Shown: positions 28,506 to 37,829, counted from the first letter of the stretch. The stretch is 64,000 nt of DNA from Psychromonas sp. Urea-02u-13 (GCF_002835995.1 NZ_PJBZ01000054.1:1-64000), one strand, 5' to 3'. The notes: generated from the sequence alone by a model not told the origin. Made by a program: numbers and translations.

Positions 28506-29033
28506 ATGGGTCAATTAATGTTGCAGGATAATTTAACCGGACTTGCAAACCGTAAACAGTTTGTTATCGCTTTTGAAAATTCAGTAAAAATGAGCATTCA
28601 AAAGAAAAGAAACATCTCTCTACTCTTAATCGATTTAGATGGTCTCAAATCAATTAACGAAGCACACGGTCATAAATCGGGTGATTTAGTCATTAGCACT
28701 TTTGCGAGTCTATTATCGCAATGTATTCACTTTACCGATCAAGTTTTTCGCTACGGCGGCGACCAATTTACTGTGATTTTAAATCACACAGAAGATACCT
28801 CAGTGACGGACCTCGTCAGACAAATATGCAAAGTATTAGACAGTAATGTCATTATGAGAGAGTTTGACATTGCATGCTCTGTTGGCCGTGCTGATGTCAC
28901 TGATCACGATGATTTTAACAGTTTGGTTGAACGCACTGAACAATCACTTAATATTAGAAAAAACATACAAATAGCAACTGGTATCAATTATGCGGATTAC
29001 CCGCTTTATGATTTAGTGGCAAATGGTCAGTAA
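28506..29033 (+). CDS. Short stand-alone GGDEF protein with variant GGDQF motif
   Basis: A 175-residue protein that is little more than one GGDEF domain (DNLTGLANRKQF near the start, IDLDGLKSINEAHGHKSGD, then RYGGDQFTVIL). The signature has Gln in place of the Glu that helps bind metal, and the RxxD inhibitory site upstream is absent (reads HFTD). Diguanylate cyclase activity is therefore doubtful, and it may bind nucleotide or a partner instead. No sensor or membrane segment. It lies between the YcaO cluster and the FHA gene, in the same direction, separated from the former by 291 nt. Membership of the TOMM locus is only positional. Confidence 0.8.
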   Translation: MGQLMLQDNLTGLANRKQFVIAFENSVKMSIQKKRNISLLLIDLDGLKSINEAHGHKSGDLVISTFASLLSQCIHFTDQVFRYGGDQFTVILNHTEDTSVTDLVRQICKVLDSNVIMREFDIACSVGRADVTDHDDFNSLVERTEQSLNIRKNIQIATGINYADYPLYDLVANGQ

Positions 29034-29086
29034 GATTTGCTGCATAAATATGATGTTAGTGCATTGAATTGCATGGAGAAATAAAA

Positions 29087-30037
29087 ATGACAAGAATGAT
29101 TAATAACAATACCGAAGAGCAAATCACGTTATTGATTCAGCATATATTTGGTCGTCATCCAAGCACTTCGCATACGGTTTTGCAAAATCCAGATGCCTCG
29201 CGCATGCATGCAACTATTCTTTGGGATGGTGAGGATTGGTTAGTGCAGGACTCAAGTAGTAACGGTACCTTTGTAAACGGTAACCCGGTATTACGTGGCA
29301 CGATGCAAAAATTAAACAAAGGGGATAAAATCCATTTTGCGAGTTTAGCGGGTGACGCGTGGGAAATACTGGAAGTGGTTGCACCTAAAAGTTTGCTTGT
29401 GCCAGTGACTGCGGGTTTAAAAACCATTGAATTAGATAATATCGCTATTTTACCCAACGAAGAACTAGCAGAAGTTACGTTGTATCAATCACCTAATGGC
29501 CACTGGGTCTGCGAAAGCAAGTCGGGTATTTCGGTATTAAAAACCGGTGATTTGGTCGGTTGTGAAGGTCATACTTGGCGTTTTATTGAAGCCCGAGCAA
29601 GCGAAGAAACGACCTATTTAGTGTCAAACGAGCTACCTACGTCTCCACAAGTGGGCATCTTTTTTAATGTTAGCCAAAATGAAGAGCACGTATCATTCAA
29701 ATTTAAAATGGGTGATCATGTTTATGATTTAGGTAAACGAAACCACCATTATTTGATGTTACTGTTAGCGCGTAAACGTTTAGAAGATCGTGAAAGTGGT
29801 GTGTGTGATGCTGAGCAAGGTTGGATGGATAAAGACCAACTTTGTAAAATATTGGGGTTAAGTGAAAACCATATTAATATTCTTGTTTACCGTTTTAGAA
29901 AACAAGTGATTAGTTTACTGCCTCGTTCATTAAACTTTCCGCAGGCGATTGAAAGAAGAACCTGCGAAATTCGTTTTGCTTACGAAGATATCGACATTTC
30001 AGGTGGCTCAATTGTTGAAGTCGCGAGTAACCAGTAA
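29087..30037 (+). CDS. FHA-domain protein with C-terminal winged helix
   Basis: The N-terminal forkhead-associated domain (residues ~20-95) has the phosphothreonine-binding residues: GR (22-23), SRMHA, and SSSNGTFVNG. A linker follows, and the last ~110 residues look like a winged-helix DNA-binding domain (DKDQLCKILGLSENHINILVYRFRKQV). FHA domains read phosphothreonines made by Hanks-type kinases, and a kinase of that type opens the locus at 16778, so this is a candidate transcription factor for its output. I chose the ATG at 29087, preceded by GGAGAAA; an ATG 18 nt upstream gives MHGEIK. A terminator follows. The kinase-FHA link is inferred. Confidence 0.82.
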   Translation: MTRMINNNTEEQITLLIQHIFGRHPSTSHTVLQNPDASRMHATILWDGEDWLVQDSSSNGTFVNGNPVLRGTMQKLNKGDKIHFASLAGDAWEILEVVAPKSLLVPVTAGLKTIELDNIAILPNEELAEVTLYQSPNGHWVCESKSGISVLKTGDLVGCEGHTWRFIEARASEETTYLVSNELPTSPQVGIFFNVSQNEEHVSFKFKMGDHVYDLGKRNHHYLMLLLARKRLEDRESGVCDAEQGWMDKDQLCKILGLSENHINILVYRFRKQVISLLPRSLNFPQAIERRTCEIRFAYEDIDISGGSIVEVASNQ

Positions 30038-30080
30038 CCAGTAACCAGTTACTAATAAGATGCGTTATTCATCCAGTTAA

Positions 30081-30108
30081 AATCCCAAATTATTTGGGAT
30101 TTTTTTTC
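30081..30108 (+). terminator. Rho-independent terminator after the FHA gene
   Basis: The stem aatcccaaat-tatttgggatt is followed by eight T residues. It marks the end of the transcription block that may include the TOMM locus. Just upstream, gtaaccagtaaccagtaacc is a short tandem repeat. Confidence 0.85.
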
Positions 30109-30142
30109 CTAAAAAACGGTAAGTTATATTTCGTTAGAAACA

Positions 30143-30367
30143 ATACCAATTGGAGTAAGTATGTGGTCTAAGTTTTACGCAGATAAAATAGCTTAATTCA
30201 AGGCGGAAGTTGACGCCTTTCGAGCGGTTAACTTGGTTAACCCTCTACCGGTGAATTAAATTAAAGACTTTAATTCATTAATGGTTGTTCCCTTTACGAA
30301 ATTTTCAACGAAGAAGTAAGTTATTTTAGCCAGTAAAATAGATCAGCTATTTATTTCGATTGGTATA
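30143..30367 (-). mobile_element. MITE-like element, family B, copy 1
   Basis: Ends are short inverted repeats (aataccaattgg and, at the right, cgattggtataat). It is in the opposite orientation to the copies at 44495 and 54865: its reverse complement reads cgtaaagggaacaaccatta and cttccgccttgaatt, matching the 44495 copy. It is non-coding and fills most of the gap between the FHA gene terminator and the small gene at 30460. Confidence 0.65.
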
Positions 30368-30459
30368 ATAGTGAAATTTTATCATTATTTGTCTTGCTGA
30401 CTGCGGTGCTTGCGGTAATATCCCCCTTCTTAAAAAATTAAACTTAAAAGGGCAATAAA

Positions 30460-30720
30460 ATGGCACGTCAAGTGACTTATAAATTCAAAAAGAAGCTTAA
30501 AACAATCCAATTTTCATACGGTATCTTTCACGATATTTACGAAGCGGTTGCTGATGCTGAAGGCGTTGATTTAACAAACTTTCTTGAGATGGAAAAACAA
30601 CTAGCAATGAGTTGCCGTGGCCAGGGAATTTTAAAAAACCACCGTCAAACAGAATTTGCTGCTATGGGGTTTTCAGATATAAAATTTGTTCGTGATGAAG
30701 AGAAAGATGCAAAAAAATAA
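30460..30720 (+). CDS. Small conserved protein, DUF2960-like
   Basis: An 86-residue basic protein without signal or membrane segment. The pattern YKFKKKLKTIQFSYGIFHDIYEAVADAEGVDLTNFLEMEKQ resembles the DUF2960 family of short proteins from Vibrio and Shewanella. Its function is unknown. It has a clear AAGGG ribosome-binding site and overlaps the next gene slightly, so they are probably co-transcribed. Confidence 0.7.
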   Translation: MARQVTYKFKKKLKTIQFSYGIFHDIYEAVADAEGVDLTNFLEMEKQLAMSCRGQGILKNHRQTEFAAMGFSDIKFVRDEEKDAKK

Positions 30721-31420
30721 TATTCCCTGTGCGAGTTTAACAAGTGCTAGTTCAACAAGAGCGAGCACTGCAGAGGAAATAGAGTACCTAAAACACCGAC
30801 TACAACAAACCCTAAGCCCACGTAAACGATTACTAAAAGCGATTTTAAACACGCTGGTAATGTGGGGTGGGGCGTTACTCGGTTTATTGTTAATCAGTGG
30901 TGTTGCGAGTTCTTTAGCGCATTACAGTGAGTTACTTAGCCAAATCCTCTCTTATTCAGGGGGACAGAAATTAGTGATTGTAGGTACTGCATTGTATGCA
31001 CTATTTAGCACTTATCTATGGTTAACCACAACAGAGAATACCTACCCCCTCATTTTACAAGACATCACAGACGCAACCGTCGTTGATGAAACTTACCCTA
31101 TACAAGCCGTGTGTCGATTTCAGGAACCTGAAATGGGCGGTTTTATCTATTTATTGAAAGTCTCTGAACAAGCTATTTTTGTACTTTACGATTATCAAAG
31201 CCAAACTAAGCCCGATAATGTATTTTTAATACAAGACAAGCTAATCTTAAGCAAAGCATCTCATTGTGATCATTATGTGAAACGACAGTTTACTGGTGAG
31301 CCCCTTATTGTTAAAAACACATACCCACTTACGCTTCCTCCTGAACAATGGCCGGTGCCCGATACATGGTTATCAATGCCTTGGTTAGATATAACGTCAT
31401 ATTTTAGTCAAAAACAATAA
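30707..31420 (+). CDS. Hypothetical membrane protein with two transmembrane helices
   Basis: About 237 residues from the ATG at 30707, which overlaps the preceding gene by 14 nt; in-frame starts at 30686 (TTG) and 30695 (ATG) are also possible. After a charged helical region (TAEEIEYLKHRLQQTLSPRKRLL) come two hydrophobic segments (VMWGGALLGLLLISGVASSL and KLVIVGTALYALFSTYLW), then a C-terminal soluble domain. I recognise no family. The arrangement suggests an inner-membrane protein with both ends in the cytoplasm. Confidence 0.65.
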   Translation: MQKNNIPCASLTSASSTRASTAEEIEYLKHRLQQTLSPRKRLLKAILNTLVMWGGALLGLLLISGVASSLAHYSELLSQILSYSGGQKLVIVGTALYALFSTYLWLTTTENTYPLILQDITDATVVDETYPIQAVCRFQEPEMGGFIYLLKVSEQAIFVLYDYQSQTKPDNVFLIQDKLILSKASHCDHYVKRQFTGEPLIVKNTYPLTLPPEQWPVPDTWLSMPWLDITSYFSQKQ

Positions 31421-31586
31421 TATTCATAAACCCTACAAGATATATTTGTGAATATTATAAAAGTAATCTTCTTATTGATAATAATGCGCATTAAAAGCAA
31501 ACATCATTTAAAAACTGCCCTACTATATAAGTGTTAGTTATATTGGTTTTGATTTTTAGTTCATAAAAGCATAAAGAGAGGTGGAT

Positions 31587-31874
31587 ATGAGTAAAAATAA
31601 CATGGATAAAATAGGTTATAAGGTGATCGTTACTGGTCGTGTTCAGGGGGTTGGTTTTCGATATTTCACGGCAAAAGAGGCTAATAAATTAACTATTTAT
31701 GGCCACGCTAAGAATTTAATCGACGGCTCTGTAGAGGTAAAAATGTATGGCGAAAAGCCACAATTACTCATACTACTGAAATGGCTAGAGAAGGGTCCTA
31801 AAACATCTATTGTTGATGACATTAAGGTGACTGAAACAGTATATATTCATAAAGAAGGCTTTTTATGCCTCTAG
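31587..31874 (+). CDS. yccX: Acylphosphatase
   Basis: A small enzyme that hydrolyses acyl phosphates. The catalytic Arg is in GRVQGVGFRYFT and the catalytic Asn in HAKNLIDGSVEV, the two signature motifs of the family. I chose the ATG at 31587, with GAGAGGTGG directly upstream; a GTG 6 nt earlier lies inside that box. Length (95 residues) is normal. It stands alone, 65 nt before the chemoreceptor gene. Confidence 0.93.
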   Translation: MSKNNMDKIGYKVIVTGRVQGVGFRYFTAKEANKLTIYGHAKNLIDGSVEVKMYGEKPQLLILLKWLEKGPKTSIVDDIKVTETVYIHKEGFLCL

Positions 31875-31939
31875 GTATCTATTTATCATACCAAATTGAC
31901 TATAATATTGATCTATATCACCTTTAAAGGAACTGTTAA

Positions 31940-33556
31940 GTGTCATTTACTATAAAACAAAAAGTTTATTTTTTCGTCGCATTCTCACTGTTGTCTATTT
32001 TGTTCATAGGTTACAGCGGTATCTCTTTATTAAAAGAGGAGATGTACGAAGATCGAAAAACCCAGCTAAAAGTACAAATAGAAACAGTGGAAGGTATTTT
32101 AAAATTCTACCAACAAAAAGCAGCATCCGATGAGTTAAGTCTAGAAGAGGCACAAACAGCTTTTTACTCGACACTGCAAGAGATGCAATATAGTGGAGAT
32201 GGCTACTTTTTTGCTTTCACCACCGATATGGTATTAAAAGCGAGTTTAAAAGGTAAAAAAATAGGCGGTAACGTTGCCACTGTTAAAGATGCCAATGGCC
32301 GTTATGTATATCAAGATATTCTCAACGCGACACGTTATACCGGTGGCCGAGGTTATGTAGAGTATCAATTTCAGCGTGTTGCTAATGGCATACCTGAAGA
32401 TAAACTTTCTTATTCATTACACTTTAAACCGTGGAATATCGTCGTAGGTACGGGTATCTATATTAGCGATGTAACAGAAAAAGTGGTGAGTAATATTATT
32501 GAGATGGCCATCATTGTTTCCTTGGTATTAGCGGGACTTGCATTTATTGCTTGGAAAATTATCTCTGCGGTTATCGCACCGATTAGCAATATTCAAAAAG
32601 TGATGGCTAAGGTCGAAGCGGGTGATATTACCCTACGTTTGGCGGTTAACAAAAATGATGAGCTAGGGTTATTGAGCCAATCAATTAACTCTATGTTAAC
32701 TGAATTTCATAATTTGTTGAAAAAGCTATCGGGTTCTTCACATGATTTAACCAATGCCTCGAACAGCTTATCAGTGATTGCACAACAGACTAACCGTGGT
32801 GTGAACAAGCAAACGCAAGAGATTCAAACGGTAGTCAGTGCGATTGAGCAGATGTCACTGACGGTAAAAGAAGTAGAAGGTAATACAGTAACGGCTTCTA
32901 ATACGACACAAGAAACCAATGACATGATTCATGATGCAAGCTTGATGGTGGCTGAAACGATGGGGCTTGTTGATAATGCAGCGCAAAAGATTGATCATGC
33001 TGGTGCGGTTGTTGATGAATTGAAACAGGGATCATCTGAAATTGCTGAAGTATTAAATGTTATCACGGGTATTTCTGATCAAACTAACTTGTTAGCGTTA
33101 AATGCAGCCATTGAAGCCGCACGTGCGGGTGAAGCGGGTCGTGGTTTTGCCGTTGTAGCAGATGAAGTAAGGAGCCTTGCACACAGTACGCAAGACTCAA
33201 CGGTTGAGATTCGCAAGATCATCGAGAAGTTACAATCATTGTCACAAACCGCATCTCAAAGTATGGCTGACGGTAAAGAGGCTGCTAATCAAACCATTGA
33301 AGCTGCAGCGAGTACGGATGAGAAGCTAAAATTAGTGGTGCAACATGTTGCTCGAATCAATGAGATGACCGGACAAATTGCATCAGCAACAACAGAGCAG
33401 GCAGCGGTTGCGGAGGAAGTGGCACGTGCAATGGTCAGTATTAGTGATATATCTGTTGAGACAGAGCAAGCCAGTGAGCAAACTAAACTGGAAAGTTTAA
33501 ATGTGAAATCGTTATCGCAAGATGTTGATCGACGTATTGAACGTTTTACCATTTAA
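31940..33556 (+). CDS. Methyl-accepting chemotaxis protein with Cache sensor
   Basis: A transmembrane chemoreceptor. Helix 1 (about residues 8-28), a periplasmic single-Cache domain ([23 protein letters not shown], then [12 protein letters not shown]), helix 2 (about 190-212), HAMP and a cytoplasmic signalling domain with the hairpin tip [42 protein letters not shown]. The Cache type often binds small organic acids, but the ligand is not predictable here. Translation starts at GTG with AAAGGA upstream. No C-terminal CheR-tethering pentapeptide is visible (ends ERFTI). Confidence 0.93.
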   Translation: MSFTIKQKVYFFVAFSLLSILFIGYSGISLLKEEMYEDRKTQLKVQIETVEGILKFYQQKAASDELSLEEAQTAFYSTLQEMQYSGDGYFFAFTTDMVLKASLKGKKIGGNVATVKDANGRYVYQDILNATRYTGGRGYVEYQFQRVANGIPEDKLSYSLHFKPWNIVVGTGIYISDVTEKVVSNIIEMAIIVSLVLAGLAFIAWKIISAVIAPISNIQKVMAKVEAGDITLRLAVNKNDELGLLSQSINSMLTEFHNLLKKLSGSSHDLTNASNSLSVIAQQTNRGVNKQTQEIQTVVSAIEQMSLTVKEVEGNTVTASNTTQETNDMIHDASLMVAETMGLVDNAAQKIDHAGAVVDELKQGSSEIAEVLNVITGISDQTNLLALNAAIEAARAGEAGRGFAVVADEVRSLAHSTQDSTVEIRKIIEKLQSLSQTASQSMADGKEAANQTIEAAASTDEKLKLVVQHVARINEMTGQIASATTEQAAVAEEVARAMVSISDISVETEQASEQTKLESLNVKSLSQDVDRRIERFTI

Positions 33557-33583
33557 GAAAGTGAACTGGAAGGTTTAATATTG

Positions 33584-33618
33584 AAAGGCTAGAAGGCATT
33601 TATGCGTTCTAGCCTTTT
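33584..33618. terminator. Bidirectional terminator
   Basis: The stem aaaggctagaa (33584-33594) pairs with ttctagccttt, ending in a T-run on the plus strand. It lies between the convergent chemoreceptor and DUF2496 genes. Confidence 0.8.
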
Positions 33619-33622
33619 GCCT

Positions 33623-33784
33623 TTATTTAGTCTGTGCTTTCTTTTGGAAATCATTTAATACAATTTGAAGCGCTTCAACGGCAGTTTGATTATCTATTTT
33701 ATTTTCTTCAAGTAACTGAATTAAATCCACTGCAATTTGTACTGCTGGTGGCGCATCGGCTAGTTTATGTTGTTCTTCACTCAT
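33623..33784 (-). CDS. ybaM: DUF2496 family protein (YbaM-like)
   Basis: A 53-residue small protein. It begins MSEEQHKLADAPPAVQIAVD and continues LIQLLEENKIDNQTAVEAL, matching E. coli YbaM (NAPDDVKLAVDLIVLLEEN). In E. coli ybaM also follows priC, and here its ATG overlaps the end of the priC gene. Function is unknown. Confidence 0.85.
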   Translation of the reverse strand: MSEEQHKLADAPPAVQIAVDLIQLLEENKIDNQTAVEALQIVLNDFQKKAQTK

Positions 33785-34337
33785 CGTCTATTTCCTCAAG
33801 TTGAAACTCTAATTTTTGGGTAAAACTATTACATTTCTGAAAACGACCTTTTAATGCTTCGATTTTTTCTTTGGTATAAGCGCGATCACAGCCGTTGTCG
33901 TCAGCCAATAACTCTTCCTGTTCAGAAATCATGGCAATCAATCTATGTTCATATTCAGATTGCTTTTTAAGTTGTTGAAATATTTTCTCTTTCGGTGACG
34001 AATAAGACTTATATAGCAACGACGCTTTGCCTTTGTCGACGGATTGTACCAATTGTAAGAGCAACTGAAATTGAACAACAAATTTCTCACACTCTATTTT
34101 AATCAATAGCTCACTGCGTTTTTTACTGATACAACTTTCCAGTGAATTCAGTGTTTTCTCAATTTGGGTTAAATAACCCAGCAGCGTCAAACTACGTTTT
34201 GGAAATTGATGTGCTTCAAAAACAAAACAACGATTTTCTGTTTGTTTTATCTCACTATCAATTTTAATACATCGTAATTTAAGTGCGTTTAATTGTGCCT
34301 GAAGTTGTTGTATTGATCCACTGTCTAACTGAGCCAT
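33777..34337 (-). CDS. priC: Primosomal replication protein N'' (PriC)
   Basis: PriC helps reload the DnaB helicase at stalled forks. The 186-residue, mostly alpha-helical basic protein has the family features: an N-terminal LQAQLNALKLRC, a middle FEAHQFPKRSLTLLGYLTQIEKTLNSLE, and a C-terminal YEHRLIAMISEQEELL. Similarity to E. coli PriC is modest, but neighbourhood (YbaM-like gene directly downstream) supports it. It overlaps the upstream TSUP permease gene by 13 nt, so the four genes dinG to ybaM form one operon. Confidence 0.82.
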   Translation of the reverse strand: MAQLDSGSIQQLQAQLNALKLRCIKIDSEIKQTENRCFVFEAHQFPKRSLTLLGYLTQIEKTLNSLESCISKKRSELLIKIECEKFVVQFQLLLQLVQSVDKGKASLLYKSYSSPKEKIFQQLKKQSEYEHRLIAMISEQEELLADDNGCDRAYTKEKIEALKGRFQKCNSFTQKLEFQLEEIDDE

Positions 34338-35104
34338 GCGTTATACCCTAGTTTGAGTGCCATGATCATGACAATAACAATAAAGATAGGTCGAATAAAT
34401 TTACTGCCAAAACGAATCGCAGAATGCGCGCCGATATAAGCGCCTAACATTAAACAACAACCCATGGTTAAACCAATCAGCCAGTTGACCTGACCAAAAT
34501 AAATAAAGGCTAATAGCGAGGTAAAGTTACTGGTAAAGTTCATCGATTTCGCGACGCCACTGGCCAACAAAATATTCAGTTTATATAAACGCATGTTTGA
34601 GATAACCCAAAATGCGCCCGTACCAGGCCCTGATGAACCATCGTAAAAACCCAATAAAAAACCCTGGATGCGTTGCTTGAATACTAATTGTTTATTTTGT
34701 GTGGGTAGTGCATCACCTTCAACCTCTTTTAAACGGCTAAATAAGCTGTATATGGCAGCTACCAGAATAATAAGGGGGAGAAATTTTTCTAACCAGTAAG
34801 TACTGACAAAGTTTATAAAAATAGTCCCGAATAAAGCGCCTATAAAGGTGCTATAAAGGCTTTCTTTCCAAAACTTGGGTGTAAATAGTTGTTTTTTAAA
34901 ATAGGTGTAAGCCGCCGTACCAGAGGCAAAACAGGCAGACAGTTTATTAGTGCCTAATGTTAAATGTGGGGGTAAACCTAAGCTTAATAACGCAGGTACG
35001 GTTAACATGCCACCGCCTCCAACAATCGCATCAATAAAGCCAGCCAATAAACCAACACCCATTAACAAAGCTAAGCAGCTTGGGTCAAGTAGCAGTTCGG
35101 TCAT
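34325..35104 (-). CDS. yfcA: TauE/SafE (TSUP) family permease, YfcA-like
   Basis: An inner-membrane permease of the sulfite exporter TauE/SafE family with about eight transmembrane segments over 259 residues. The family signature GFIDAIVGGGGMLTVPALLSLGLPP near the N-terminus and the second repeat's GFYDGSSGPGTGAF are clear, matching the YfcA branch. The substrate is uncertain; family members move sulfite, sulfoacetate or other sulphur anions. The start overlaps the dinG stop (ATGA), and the end overlaps priC. Confidence 0.9.
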   Translation of the reverse strand: MTELLLDPSCLALLMGVGLLAGFIDAIVGGGGMLTVPALLSLGLPPHLTLGTNKLSACFASGTAAYTYFKKQLFTPKFWKESLYSTFIGALFGTIFINFVSTYWLEKFLPLIILVAAIYSLFSRLKEVEGDALPTQNKQLVFKQRIQGFLLGFYDGSSGPGTGAFWVISNMRLYKLNILLASGVAKSMNFTSNFTSLLAFIYFGQVNWLIGLTMGCCLMLGAYIGAHSAIRFGSKFIRPIFIVIVMIMALKLGYNAWLS

Positions 35105-37164
35105 GAAGATTTTTGCTCGTATTGAATATTAAAAGGAGGTAATGCGTCAAGCAAACCTTTGCCATAACGTTTTGTTTTTACGCGTTTATCCAAAATAATT
35201 ATTTTACCTGTATCTTGTTCTTTACGAATAAGTCGTCCGCAAGATTGAATGAGTTTTTTGCTGGTTTCTGGGATAGCGAGTTGCATGAATGGATTCCCTC
35301 CCTGTGAGGTTATCCATTCTGAATGTGCTTCTTCAACAGGAGAATTAGGCACCGCAAAGGGCAACTTAGTGATCATTAAATTCGTCAGATAATGCCCTGG
35401 TAAATCTAATCCTTCGGATAAACTACCGGTACCAAATAAAATGGAGGTTTGGCCTTTGTCACAGCGTTCTTTATGATCAATGATTAACTGACTACGTGAA
35501 AGCACACCTTGTATTAACAGCGCCGGTCCATATTTTTTAGCCAGTTTGTCTGCGACTAAATTCATCTGCCAATAAGAGGCAAACAAAACTAAGTTCGCTT
35601 CTTTATCTTCAATGAACTGTTCAACTTTATCAACCAGCTCATTATCAAATTCAGGATGAGTAGGTTCGTGCATCATGTCGGCGACAATCAATGGGATCGC
35701 AGGGTAATCAAAAGGAGATTTCAAACGTAGGTATTGTGTTCCGTCGTCGCTACGCAGCCCACTTTGACGTTTAAAATATTCAAAACTATTCATCGAGGTG
35801 AGGGTTGCCGAGGTGACGATAACGCCTGCTGCCTGAGACCAAAGCATATATTCTAATAAACCACCGACTTCGATGGGAGAAGCATGCACGCTTAGTTCGT
35901 TATTCTCATTATCGACCCAAGCGGCAATCGGTGCATATTTATCAGAGCGTTCTTTAGTGAGCATTTTACTTAAGCTATTAATGGTTTCAAAACGCTGTAA
36001 AAATAGACCTGTTTCTATTAACAAAGGCTCAGCATCACGTAACTTAATATTGTCATCTTTTATCTCTTCATCAATAATCGAAGACAGCTTGGTTAATGCA
36101 GCGAGTCCTTTTTTGCTTTCCATGGCAATATTATTCATGATATTGAGCAATGCATCGGGTAATTCACCCAGTGCAAATCGGCATTGATTTTTTTCGCCTA
36201 AGAGCTGTGGATTATCACGGAAAAAGTGATCTACTTTTTTAAATTCCGCTTCTAGTTCTACGCCACTTTCCAGTAAATTTAAGCAGGGCGTGATAGTGGT
36301 ATGTTTTTTAATACTTTTAGAAATATGCTGATTCAGCGGTTTAAGTTTTTTTAACCATTCCTGTGAATTTTTGATATTGGTTGAAGCACTGGCAAAATCA
36401 CGTGATATTTTTGGCAGGTGATGGGCTTCATCTAAGACATAAAAACAGTTATCAGGATCAGGCAGAATAATACCGCCACCCAATTCGAGATCTGCGAGTA
36501 ATAAGGCATGATTAACAACAATAACGTCAGCTTTATTTATATCGTCACGTGCACGATGAAACGGACATTGTCGATGATTTGAAAGCGCGCGTTTACAGCT
36601 AAATTTATCGGAGACGATATGTTGCCAAATTCTATTTGGGATAGGTGTTGGCCAGCTATCGCGATCGCCTTGCCATTTCCCCGCAAGGTAAGCATCAGTT
36701 AAACGTTTTAATAACGCTTTATCACCCGCTTTAGGTTTCTCTTCAAATAAGACCGGTTGTGCAGCGGTCTGTTGTGTTGCGAGTAATTTATGTTCGCAGC
36801 AATAACGTTGTCTGCCTTTGGCCAGCGTAAAAGAGAATTGATAATCACTGTGACGCAGGAAAAAAGGCAGATCTTTATTGATTAACTGCTCTTGCAACGT
36901 AATAGTCGCGGTAGAGATAACTAATTTTTTGTTATTCGCTTGTGCAACAGGCAGGGCTGCCAGAATATATGCTAACGACTTACCAATGCCGGTACCCGCT
37001 TCAGCCACCAGAATCCGTCGAGATTTGTCATACTCACCAGCAAGTACCTTTGCTATTTCAGCAACTAAATAGTTTTGCGCTTTACGTTTTGCAAAATTAG
37101 GTAACGCTTCTGTGAGTCGCTCATATCCATTGCGGATCTGTTTTTTAACTGTGTCTGAGAGCAT
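35101..37164 (-). CDS. dinG: ATP-dependent DNA helicase DinG
   Basis: A 5'-3' XPD-like SF2 helicase with an iron-sulphur cluster that unwinds R-loops and G-quadruplexes and aids repair. Walker A AGTGIGKSLAY sits near residue 57; the DEAH motif reads DEAH in YVLDEAHHLP; the C-terminal motif VI region includes QSCGRLIRKEQD. Cluster cysteines are visible in RQRYCCEH and in SCKRALSNHRQCPFHRA. Length (687) is close to E. coli DinG (716). It opens a four-gene operon. No LexA box was confirmed upstream. Confidence 0.93.
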   Translation of the reverse strand: MLSDTVKKQIRNGYERLTEALPNFAKRKAQNYLVAEIAKVLAGEYDKSRRILVAEAGTGIGKSLAYILAALPVAQANNKKLVISTATITLQEQLINKDLPFFLRHSDYQFSFTLAKGRQRYCCEHKLLATQQTAAQPVLFEEKPKAGDKALLKRLTDAYLAGKWQGDRDSWPTPIPNRIWQHIVSDKFSCKRALSNHRQCPFHRARDDINKADVIVVNHALLLADLELGGGIILPDPDNCFYVLDEAHHLPKISRDFASASTNIKNSQEWLKKLKPLNQHISKSIKKHTTITPCLNLLESGVELEAEFKKVDHFFRDNPQLLGEKNQCRFALGELPDALLNIMNNIAMESKKGLAALTKLSSIIDEEIKDDNIKLRDAEPLLIETGLFLQRFETINSLSKMLTKERSDKYAPIAAWVDNENNELSVHASPIEVGGLLEYMLWSQAAGVIVTSATLTSMNSFEYFKRQSGLRSDDGTQYLRLKSPFDYPAIPLIVADMMHEPTHPEFDNELVDKVEQFIEDKEANLVLFASYWQMNLVADKLAKKYGPALLIQGVLSRSQLIIDHKERCDKGQTSILFGTGSLSEGLDLPGHYLTNLMITKLPFAVPNSPVEEAHSEWITSQGGNPFMQLAIPETSKKLIQSCGRLIRKEQDTGKIIILDKRVKTKRYGKGLLDALPPFNIQYEQKSS

Positions 37165-37187
37165 ATATTCCGAACTGTGTTAGGGCG

Positions 37188-37829
37188 TTATTTAGGCTGT
37201 TGCAGATATAATACCGCTGCTTCAACGCGTGATTTTATGGCCAACTTTTTCAATAAGCTTTTAACATGTACTTTTACCGTACCTTCAGAGATATGTAAAC
37301 TTTCTGATATCTCTTTATTGCTTAAACCTTTAGCAACTTCAGCAATAATTTGCTGTTCTCGCTTGGTTAAATTAGCTAATTTCTCGCGGATATTATCTTC
37401 TTGGTCAAGCTCATCTAAAAATGCAGTCAGTTTATCGGTCACAATTAATTTGCCCGAAAGTACTTTGATGATATTGCTTAATAAGAGTTCTGGCTCTGAG
37501 TCTTTTAATAAGTAACCATCTGCCCCTTGGTTGATCATCGCAATCACATCTTGTTTGTTATCACTAACAGTCAGAATGATGATTTTAGCGGGACAGTTGT
37601 CTTTTCTTAATGCTTTTAGTGTTTCTAAACCAGAAATACCCTGCATATTATAATCAAGTAGAATGAGTTCCGGATGAACTTTTTTAGCGTAACTCACCGC
37701 TTCAATGCCATTGGTTGCCTCTGCAACAACAAGAAAACTGGGTTCGATAGACAACAGCTGCTGTATTCCTTTGCGCATGAGTGGGTGATCATCGACAATC
37801 ATAATACGTGTTACATTAGACATTTTCAC
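37188..37829 (-). CDS. narP: NarL/NarP-family response regulator
   Basis: A two-component response regulator: receiver domain (acidic pocket IVDDH, phosphoacceptor Asp59 in LLDYNM, Lys in LLKDSEP) and a LuxR/GerE helix-turn-helix (LTKREQQIIAEVAKGLSNKEISESLHISEGTVKVHVKSLLKKL). It overlaps the upstream sensor kinase gene by 14 nt, so the pair is coupled. Closeness to napFDABC and moaA makes nitrate/nitrite response the likely role, with NarP as best guess. An internal ATG two codons in (MSNV) is an alternative start. Confidence 0.88.
   Translation of the reverse strand: MKMSNVTRIMIVDDHPLMRKGIQQLLSIEPSFLVVAEATNGIEAVSYAKKVHPELILLDYNMQGISGLETLKALRKDNCPAKIIILTVSDNKQDVIAMINQGADGYLLKDSEPELLLSNIIKVLSGKLIVTDKLTAFLDELDQEDNIREKLANLTKREQQIIAEVAKGLSNKEISESLHISEGTVKVHVKSLLKKLAIKSRVEAAVLYLQQPK

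Noticed and set aside
16778-30037. Kinase plus FHA protein as part of a type VI secretion locus.
   Set aside because: No tss genes lie nearby, and the adjoining genes are YcaO enzymes.
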